Translations under genes and position numbers: made by a program
In this document: in pieces, positions 6,867 through 12,371 of the stretch
Layout of the letters: every line of letters starts with the position of its first letter
Numbering within the stretch: position 1 is the first letter of the stretch
The notes under the pieces: generated by a model
Databases searched by the model: none
What the model saw: only the letters and a program-made list of their open reading frames with translations
Told to the model about the DNA's origin: nothing
Source: Ferruginibacter sp.
GTDB taxonomy: Bacteria > Bacteroidota > Bacteroidia > Chitinophagales > Chitinophagaceae
DNA: 20,023 nucleotides
Direction of reading: 5' to 3'
Assembly (NCBI GenBank): GCA_018057635.1
Contig: JAGPDJ010000007.1
Coordinates: 1 to 20,023, forward strand

Positions 6867-7988
6867 ATGAAAGCAACTGTTACCATTGCGAGGATCATTA
6901 CCGGACTTTTATTTATTTTTTCAGGATTGGTAAAGGCCATCGACCCACGTGGGCTTGCTTATAAAATGGAAGAATTTTTTGAAGTATGGGCAAATGCCGG
7001 ATTTATGAAAGGTTTGATGGAAACCCTTACTCATTATTCGCTCTCTTTTTCTATTATTATGATCACCCTGGAAGTAGTGCTTGGTTTGGCATTGCTGATT
7101 GGCTGGCAAAAGAAACTGACTGCTTGGTTGATACTATTGCTGGTTCTTTTCTTCACTTTCCTTACTGCTTATGTACTATTCAGTGGTAAAATAAGGGCGT
7201 GCGGTTGCTTTGGAGATTGTATTCCGCTTACACCTATACAAACATTCAGCAAGGATATTATTTTGCTCATTCTTGCAATATTGATGGTATGGCAAACAAC
7301 GTATATTAAACCGCTGGCCAAACCTTTCTTTTCATTTTTATACATTGCTGCAGCAACAGTCATCACATTAGCTTTGCAATTCTATGTGTTAAAACATATG
7401 CCTTTGGCCGATTGCCTTCCTTATAAAAAGGGCAATGATATTCTCAAGCTGCGGGAAATGCCGGCTGATGCTGTTCAGGATAAATTTGATTATGTTTTTG
7501 TTTATGAAAAGAACGGAGAAAAAAAGGATTTTCCTGTTTCCGCATTACCAGACAGTACCTGGAAATTTGTAGAAAGGAAACAGACGCTTATTGAAAAAGG
7601 GAAGAACAATGTTCCATTGATCAATGATTTTTCACTTTCCGATACAACTGGAAATGATGTAACAGTAGAAGTACTTTCAAATGCTGACTATTATTACCTG
7701 TTATTTATTAAAGAAGTTCCGGAAGGAAAAAATAAATGGTTGAATGATTTTAATAAGATCAGCAGTAGTGCTGCAGCAAAACTTAAGAAAGTTTATGTTA
7801 TAACACCACAACGGGATGCTGTGAGAAAATTCCTTTTCATGAATGACATCAGGGTTGATGCAATTTTTACTGCAGATGCAACAGCTATCAAAACTGCTGC
7901 AAGAACAAATCCGGCCTTATATAAAATGAAAGGGCCTGTTGTTGAATCAAAATGGGGTTGGGCAGATTTTGATAAAGTTGATCGGTAA
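6867..7988 (+). CDS. BT_3928-like membrane protein: DoxX/MauE domain plus thioredoxin-like domain
   Basis: A 373-residue protein. Residues 1-170 form a DoxX/MauE-type four-to-five-helix membrane domain: ARIITGLLFIFSGLVKAIDP is the typical first helix, and CGCFGDC at 112-118 is the cysteine motif seen in MauE-like proteins that work with disulfide chemistry. The soluble part (about 230-373) has a thioredoxin-like layout (VPLINDFSLSDTTGNDVTVE, YYYLLFIKEVPE, VYVITPQRDAVRKFLF, FTADATAIKTAARTNPALY) but lacks a CxxC motif, so any redox activity must use the membrane-domain cysteines. Bacteroidetes annotations call such fusions BT_3928 family. The DUF1599 gene is 6 bp upstream. A role in moving reducing equivalents to the periplasm is inference. 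Confidence 0.8.
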   Translation: MKATVTIARIITGLLFIFSGLVKAIDPRGLAYKMEEFFEVWANAGFMKGLMETLTHYSLSFSIIMITLEVVLGLALLIGWQKKLTAWLILLLVLFFTFLTAYVLFSGKIRACGCFGDCIPLTPIQTFSKDIILLILAILMVWQTTYIKPLAKPFFSFLYIAAATVITLALQFYVLKHMPLADCLPYKKGNDILKLREMPADAVQDKFDYVFVYEKNGEKKDFPVSALPDSTWKFVERKQTLIEKGKNNVPLINDFSLSDTTGNDVTVEVLSNADYYYLLFIKEVPEGKNKWLNDFNKISSSAAAKLKKVYVITPQRDAVRKFLFMNDIRVDAIFTADATAIKTAARTNPALYKMKGPVVESKWGWADFDKVDR

Positions 7989-8008
7989 AGTTTGTACGTG
8001 CTGTTTTT

Positions 8009-8060
8009 AGTTGAAAAGTTAATAGTTGAAAAAGTTCATAGTTATGAGTGCATAGTGTTA
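8009..8060. repeat. Degenerate heptanucleotide tandem array
   Basis: Seven units of A-G-T-[TG]-x-x-x, mostly 7 bp with one- or two-base slips: AGTTGAA (8009), AGTTAAT (8017), AGTTGAA (8024), AGTTCAT (8033), AGTTATG (8040), AGTGCAT (8047) and AGTGTTA (8054). It begins 20 bp after the stop of the DoxX/MauE gene. It is followed after 17 bp by a separate octamer array of different sequence. Confidence 0.65.
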
Positions 8061-8077
8061 TACTAAAATCTTAAATG

Positions 8078-8140
8078 AACCAATAAACCAGTTAACCAAT
8101 AAACCTGCAACCAATTAAACTAACAAACCAGTAAACCAAA
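8078..8140. repeat. Degenerate octanucleotide tandem array ending at the permease start
   Basis: Eight units of A-A-C-C-A-x-T-x at 8-bp spacing with a single one-base slip near 8108: AACCAATA (8078 and 8094), AACCAGTT (8086), AACCTGC (8102), AACCAATT (8109), then AAACTAAC, AAACCAGT and AAACCAAA (8117-8140). The last unit ends 3 bp before the TTG start codon of the permease, so the array occupies the place where a leader and ribosome-binding region would be. No Shine-Dalgarno sequence is visible in it. Confidence 0.75.
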
Positions 8141-8143
8141 TCA

Positions 8144-9190
8144 TTGATCTACCTCCTTAAAAAAATATCATATTCTTTTCTTGTATTGATTGGTATTGTT
8201 GCATTGGTATTTATCATGTTCCAGGGCTTTGGTGATCCTGCAAGGCTGGTAGCAGGGCAGTCGGGCGATAAAAAGACAATTGAGAATATCCGCAAAGACC
8301 TACACCTGGATGAACCAAAATGGAAGCAGTTTCTCATTTATCTGAATGATGTTTCACCCTTAAGTTTTTATAGTTCTGAAGAAATTGAGAATAAAAAAAT
8401 TGCAGGTTTATTTATCGGGGGGAAAACAAAATTTGTGCTGAAATTTCCATACCTGGGCCGAAGCTACCAGACAAAAACGGATGTAAGTAAAACCTTGCTG
8501 GATGCCTTGCCCGGCACGCTGGTACTGGCATTTACAGCCATGTTGTTTGCATGTATACTTGGGATATCCCTTGGCGTTATTGCAGCGGTAAAAAAAGGTA
8601 GTTGGGCAGACCAGTCTGCTGTTTTCAGCAGTATTGCCGGCATATCTGTCCCATCATTTTTTATGGCAATCATCATCGCTTATTTATTTGGCATTGTATT
8701 GCATGCATATACCGGGTTAAATCTTACCGGAAGCCTGTTTGAAATAGATGAACTGACAGGTGAAAAATTCCTGAACCTGAAAAACCTGGTACTGCCTGCG
8801 TTCACACTTGGTATCAGGCCACTGGCAATCATAACACAATTAACCAGAAGTTCTATGTTAGATGTGCTTGGCCAGGATTATATCCGCACAGCTTATGCAA
8901 AAGGTTTAAGTAAGCGTACCGTTATTTTCAGGCATGCATTGCAAAATGCACTCAACCCGGTAATTACCGCAATTACGGGATGGTTTGCTGAGTTACTGGC
9001 GGGAGCTTTTTTTGTTGAATACATTTTTGGCTGGAAAGGTATAGGGAAGTTAACGGTAGATTCATTGGAAAAACTAGACTACCCCGTTGTAATGGGTGCC
9101 GTTTTATTCAGTGCCATTATTTTCATTTTTATTAATATTGCTGCCGATGTATTGTATAGAATTATTGATCCGAGAATTAAAGTGGTTTGA
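8144..9190 (+). CDS. ABC transporter permease, DppB/OppB type, unpaired
   Basis: A 348-residue inner-membrane permease of the dipeptide/oligopeptide class (BPD_transp_1). The N-terminus has the usual first helix (YSFLVLIGIVALVFIMFQ, then GFGDPARLVAG), an extended periplasmic segment to about residue 120, and then the membrane domain. The cytoplasmic coupling loop reads DYIRTAYAKGLS (from Asp245) followed by FRHALQNALNP, the EAA-like motif of this family, and then FFVEYIFGWKGIGKL. The start is a TTG at 8144: no in-frame ATG or GTG is available upstream before a stop (TAA at 8084), and this start gives the normal family N-terminus. No DppC, binding protein or ATPase gene is in the window. Tandem arrays border the gene on both sides, the downstream one overlapping its stop codon. 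Confidence 0.86.
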   Translation: MIYLLKKISYSFLVLIGIVALVFIMFQGFGDPARLVAGQSGDKKTIENIRKDLHLDEPKWKQFLIYLNDVSPLSFYSSEEIENKKIAGLFIGGKTKFVLKFPYLGRSYQTKTDVSKTLLDALPGTLVLAFTAMLFACILGISLGVIAAVKKGSWADQSAVFSSIAGISVPSFFMAIIIAYLFGIVLHAYTGLNLTGSLFEIDELTGEKFLNLKNLVLPAFTLGIRPLAIITQLTRSSMLDVLGQDYIRTAYAKGLSKRTVIFRHALQNALNPVITAITGWFAELLAGAFFVEYIFGWKGIGKLTVDSLEKLDYPVVMGAVLFSAIIFIFINIAADVLYRIIDPRIKVV

Positions 9191-9234
9191 GGTTTGAGGT
9201 TTGAAGTTTGAGGTTCGATGTTTGAAGTTGTTAA
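9186..9234. repeat. Heptanucleotide tandem array overlapping the permease stop codon
   Basis: Six to seven units of exactly 7 bp with consensus TTTGA[AG]G: TTTGAGG at 9186, 9193 and 9207, TTTGAAG at 9200 and 9221, TTCGATG at 9214 and a degraded last unit at 9228. The first unit contains the TGA stop codon of the permease (9188-9190), so the repeat begins inside the reading frame and may have supplied or replaced the gene's end. The rest of the spacer to 9377 is AT-rich and shows nothing else clear. Confidence 0.85.
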
Positions 9235-9377
9235 AGTTTTATAAAATGCTATAAGTTTAATTCATTGTTTTATATATGAAGCTTCTATAAAATAATAAAT
9301 ATTTAATTTCAATTTCTTTTCACATTTTCTTCTGAAGTTATTTCTCCTGTTGGTATAGTATTTGTAATCCCCAGATT

Positions 9378-9941
9378 ATGAAAAGACTAAATGTATTACC
9401 AGCAATTTTTTTAATGATGCTATTATTTGCATCGCAGTTTACCATGGCTCAGAAAAGAACTTCAGAATCTCAGGTATTTGACAAAGGTACTGTTACTGTC
9501 AGTTTGGGGGTAGGATCCGGCATTGATTATAAGAATGTGAATGACAATGCCACTTTTGGAACTAAAGCAGCACTTGAGGTAGGGATATGGCAGGCAGGCC
9601 CCGGCGTTATTTCTTTGGGTGCAGAGATAGGCGGAGCATTTTCAAGTGGAGGTAAATACAATGATTTCCGTTCCAGCACCCTGGTTGTTGCCGGCAGATC
9701 AGCATGGCATCATGGCTGGAAAGTTAAAAGACTAGATACTTATGCAGGTATTTCTGCAGGTGTTGGCTTTCATCACCACGATTACAACAATGGCAATAGT
9801 GTGAAATTAGACCAGGTTATTCCGGTGTTTTCTCCATTTATCGGTGCATCATATTTCTTTACGCCTTCATTTGGGGCAAATATAGAAGCAGGCAGGAATA
9901 TCAATGCCATCCAGGTTGGTTTGATCTTCAAACTTAGATAG
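9378..9941 (+). CDS. Small outer-membrane beta-barrel protein
   Basis: A 187-residue protein with a signal peptide (KR, hydrophobic stretch to about 21, probable cleavage after the Ala-Gln at 24-25). The mature part alternates polar and hydrophobic residues in strands rich in Gly and aromatics: VTVSLGVGSGIDY, KAALEVGIWQAGPGVISLG, AEIGGAFSSGG, YAGISAGVGFHHH, FIGASYFFTPSFGANIEAG and the final NAIQVGLIFKLR ending in a C-terminal aromatic-strand pattern. That fits an eight-strand outer-membrane barrel of the OmpA/OmpW-like size class. No binding or enzymatic motif is seen. A near match to the -7 box (TA, three bases, TTTG) lies at 9355-9363. It appears monocistronic and ends at the shared terminator hairpin. 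Confidence 0.75.
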   Translation: MKRLNVLPAIFLMMLLFASQFTMAQKRTSESQVFDKGTVTVSLGVGSGIDYKNVNDNATFGTKAALEVGIWQAGPGVISLGAEIGGAFSSGGKYNDFRSSTLVVAGRSAWHHGWKVKRLDTYAGISAGVGFHHHDYNNGNSVKLDQVIPVFSPFIGASYFFTPSFGANIEAGRNINAIQVGLIFKLR

Positions 9942-9967
9942 AATTTTTTCAATTATTTTTCTAATAA

Positions 9968-10004
9968 ATAAATGCTTCAGTATTATATGTACTGAAGCAT
10001 TTAT
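9968..10004. terminator. Bidirectional terminator hairpin between convergent genes
   Basis: A perfect 15-bp stem (9968-9982 with 9990-10004; core AATGCTTCAGTA / TACTGAAGCATT) and a 7-base loop. It lies 26 bp past the barrel gene stop and 25 bp past the stop of the minus-strand repeat gene. U-tracts are short on both sides (ATTTTAG on plus, ATTAGAAAAA on minus), but the position midway between two convergent genes supports a two-way terminator. Confidence 0.78.
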
Positions 10005-10029
10005 CATTTTAGTGAAAAAAGAGTTGGAA

Positions 10030-10713
10030 TTAAAATTTTACGAAGAATTTAATACCGTTTATGTTCTGGAGTTGTGACCCTGATTTAACCGCACCCTGGA
10101 ATTCTTTTCTTTCCATGGATGAGTAATAAGTATATGCAAACCTGTCAATACTTTTTATCCTCCCTTTAAATGCTTTATCTTCAAAAGAAGAATAATAAAC
10201 AAAATTGGTATTACCCATCGATTTTATTTTGCCTTTAAATGCTTCATTATCGAAAGAACTGTACCAGCCAAAATTCACAGAACCTGCTTTTTTTATTTTT
10301 CCCTTATAAGCATCATTATCAAGCAACATATAATATTCAAAAATGGCTGTACCTATGCTTCTTACTTTACCTTGTAATTCTTCCCTGTCGTACGTGCCAT
10401 AATAAGTGATATGGTTTCTGCCAATATATTTCACTTTTCCACGGAAAGCCTCATTTTCTGTAATGTTATAATATTCAACACGGCCCGGGTAAACATCCAG
10501 TTTAGACATACTTGGTATTCTTTCAGAAATCACTTCGTTGCCCCAGGCTGTAATAGTTCCGGTTTCGGTCATACTAACTGTTACACCTTCATCCAACAGA
10601 AAGAAAATAGATTCTATTACACCATCTTTTGTAAGGTTTACCCTTGATATCTTTTGGGCAAATGCGGAAGTGAACAAGATGCTTATGATTGTTGCTAAAA
10701 ATATCTTTTTCAT
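10030..10713 (-). CDS. Secreted protein of tandem 23-residue repeats
   Basis: A 227-residue protein with a signal peptide (cleavage probably after the Ala-Gln at 19-20). Residues 83-197 are five contiguous units of exactly 23 residues, and a sixth is partly present at 198-212. In each unit positions 4-6 are acidic/polar, 7-8 are usually A-F (or A-Y, E-L), 10 is Gly, 11-13 are [KR]-[IV]-[KR], 16 is usually Gly, and 22-23 are Tyr-Tyr or Trp-Tyr. The region before (21-82) and the short end (213-227) are not repeated but have similar strand-like character. Exact spacing with alternating strands and conserved Gly fits a beta-solenoid or beta-hairpin repeat; this is inference. I recognise no named family. 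It is monocistronic and converges on the barrel gene. Confidence 0.75.
   Translation of the reverse strand: MKKIFLATIISILFTSAFAQKISRVNLTKDGVIESIFFLLDEGVTVSMTETGTITAWGNEVISERIPSMSKLDVYPGRVEYYNITENEAFRGKVKYIGRNHITYYGTYDREELQGKVRSIGTAIFEYYMLLDNDAYKGKIKKAGSVNFGWYSSFDNEAFKGKIKSMGNTNFVYYSSFEDKAFKGRIKSIDRFAYTYYSSMERKEFQGAVKSGSQLQNINGIKFFVKF
10078..10467 (-). repeat. Coding tandem repeat, 69-bp period
   Basis: This is the DNA that encodes the 23-residue units: five full copies and one partial, each 69 bp, in one reading frame. The copies are diverged at the nucleotide level but the amino-acid spacing is kept exactly, which shows selection on the protein pattern rather than a recent DNA expansion. 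Confidence 0.8.
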
Positions 10714-10955
10714 ATTGTAATAATTGAGCTTGTTGTAACAGTTAATAAACTTAACTATTTAATAAAGTTAAAAAGAATTCCCGATAAAGTATTGAATTTA
10801 GTTCTCCCGGGGCACAGTTTATGAATTCCTTAAAATGGCCCAAAATCTGTTGATTTTATATTTTGTCTTATTTATACGATATGGCAGTAAAATGACCTGG
10901 TAAGTAGTGGTTAATGCCATTTACTTAAACAATTAACAATAAACACTGAACTTCT

Positions 10956-10963
10956 TACCTTTG
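10956..10963 (+). promoter_or_regulatory. Promoter -7 box of the thiolase gene
   Basis: TACCTTTG is a perfect TAnnTTTG box 20 bp before the ATG. The start of transcription is expected near 10970, so the leader is about 14 nt. The -33 position shows TTA rather than TTG. The rest of the 270-bp spacer back to 10714 has no other clear element, apart from AT-rich DNA just upstream of the divergent repeat gene. Confidence 0.6.
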
Positions 10964-10983
10964 TACCCTAAATCACAAATCAA

Positions 10984-12162
10984 ATGAAGGAAGTATATAT
11001 CATTTCTGCTGTACGTACCCCAATTGGTAGTTTTGGAGGTTCATTGAAAGGATTTTCTGCCACACAATTAGGCGGCTTTGCCATTAAAGGCGCACTGGAA
11101 AAAGCAGGTATAAAACCTGAACTTGTTAATGATGTATTGATGGGAGCTGTTATTCAGGCAAACCTGGGCCAGGCACCGGCCAGGCAGGCTGCTAAATTTG
11201 CCGGATTACCAAATGAAGTGAATTGTACTACTATCAATAAGGTATGTGCCAGTGGCATGAAAGCTATTTCACAGGCAGCTCAAAGCATTATGCTGGGAGA
11301 TGCTGATATTGTTGTTGCTGGTGGTATGGAAAGCATGAGCAATGTGCCTTTTTATATTGACAGTATGCGATGGGGTAATAAATATGGGAACACTCAAATG
11401 ATAGATGGCCTGGCAAAAGACGGGCTTACAGATGTATATGATGGTAAAGCCATGGGTAATGCCGCAGAATTGTGTGCCAGTACCTGCGGCGTGAGCAGGG
11501 AAGAGCAGGATGCTTTTGCTATTGAAAGTTATAAACGCAGCCAGGCAGCAATAACTGCCGGCAAATTTGAAAATGAGATCATCCCGGTTTCTATACCACA
11601 ACGCAGCGGCGATCCGCTGATCTTTGCCAAAGATGAAGAACCGTTCAATGTTAAGTTTGATAAGATTGCTTCCTTAAAAGGAGCGTTTGTTAAAGACGGA
11701 ACGGTTACTGCCGCCAACGCATCCACGATGAATGACGGTGCTGCGGCATTGGTATTGATGAGTAAAGAAAAGGCATCAGAACTGGGCCTGAAACCAATCG
11801 CCAGGATTGTAAGTTATGCAGATGCTGAGCAGGCTCCTGAATGGTTCACTACCACACCATCACTGGCTGTTCCAAAAGCTGTGGCAAAAGGAGGATTGAA
11901 AATGGAAGACATCAGTTTTTGGGAATTAAATGAAGCATTTGCTGTTGTTGGAATCGAAAACAGCAAACGCATGAATCTGGATCCCTCAAAAGTAAATGTA
12001 AACGGGGGAGCAGTTTCCATTGGCCATCCGTTGGGATGCAGCGGTGCAAGGATCATTGTTACACTCATCAACGTATTAAAACAAAATGCAGGGAAATATG
12101 GCGCTGCAGGGATTTGTAACGGAGGTGGCGGAGCAAGCGCAATGGTTATAGAAAGTTTATAA
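10984..12162 (+). CDS. Acetyl-CoA C-acetyltransferase (thiolase)
   Basis: A 392-residue thiolase that condenses two acetyl-CoA to acetoacetyl-CoA or runs the reverse cleavage. The nucleophile Cys88 is in NKVCASGMKAI, the catalytic His348 in GHPLGCSGAR and the acid/base Cys378 in GICNGGGGASAM; the latter two positions equal those known in the Zoogloea enzyme. GGMESMSNVPFY and the C-terminal NGGAVSIGHP complete the family set. Length is standard. No partner beta-oxidation or hydroxybutyrate gene lies next to it in the window; its own promoter and terminator make it a single-gene unit. Thiolase I and II cannot be told apart with certainty, but the length and motifs favour the biosynthetic acetyl-CoA type (AtoB/PhaA). 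Confidence 0.94.
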   Translation: MKEVYIISAVRTPIGSFGGSLKGFSATQLGGFAIKGALEKAGIKPELVNDVLMGAVIQANLGQAPARQAAKFAGLPNEVNCTTINKVCASGMKAISQAAQSIMLGDADIVVAGGMESMSNVPFYIDSMRWGNKYGNTQMIDGLAKDGLTDVYDGKAMGNAAELCASTCGVSREEQDAFAIESYKRSQAAITAGKFENEIIPVSIPQRSGDPLIFAKDEEPFNVKFDKIASLKGAFVKDGTVTAANASTMNDGAAALVLMSKEKASELGLKPIARIVSYADAEQAPEWFTTTPSLAVPKAVAKGGLKMEDISFWELNEAFAVVGIENSKRMNLDPSKVNVNGGAVSIGHPLGCSGARIIVTLINVLKQNAGKYGAAGICNGGGGASAMVIESL

Positions 12163-12182
12163 AATAAATGTCATACCATCAT

Positions 12183-12213
12183 AAGGCGCTCTTACTTCGG
12201 GAGCACCTTTTTT
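12183..12213 (+). terminator. Intrinsic terminator of the thiolase gene
   Basis: The stem AAGGCGCTC / GAGCACCTT (12183-12191 with 12201-12209) has one C-A mismatch and a 9-base loop, followed by a run of Ts. It begins 20 bp after the thiolase stop. The mismatch makes it weaker than the other hairpins here. Confidence 0.7.
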
Positions 12214-12277
12214 ATTTGTAATTCTTTGGGAATAATTAACTAATTCAAAGGATGGTCTACAAAATATAAATCTCCAA

Positions 12278-12285
12278 TATTTTTG
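12278..12285 (+). promoter_or_regulatory. Possible -7 box of the MFS-HEAT gene
   Basis: TATTTTTG fits TAnnTTTG and lies about 87 bp before the ATG at 12372, predicting a leader of about 80 nt. There is no TTG at the usual distance upstream. Confidence 0.4.
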
Positions 12286-12371
12286 CATAAATCCTGCCTC
12301 TGTGAGTTAACAACCTAATAAGTAACATTTTCGTATACAAGTATATGTAAGTGTTTTGTATATTTATCTTC

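Noticed and set aside
10751..10771. Dyad TTAACT / AGTTAA upstream of the 23-residue repeat gene as an operator
   Set aside because: A short AT-only dyad in AT-rich DNA is likely by chance, and no promoter match lies next to it.
12351..12371. GTG start of the MFS-HEAT protein
   Set aside because: The ATG at 12372 gives a normal basic N-terminus before the first helix; the seven extra residues are hydrophobic and look like leader sequence. Not fully excluded.
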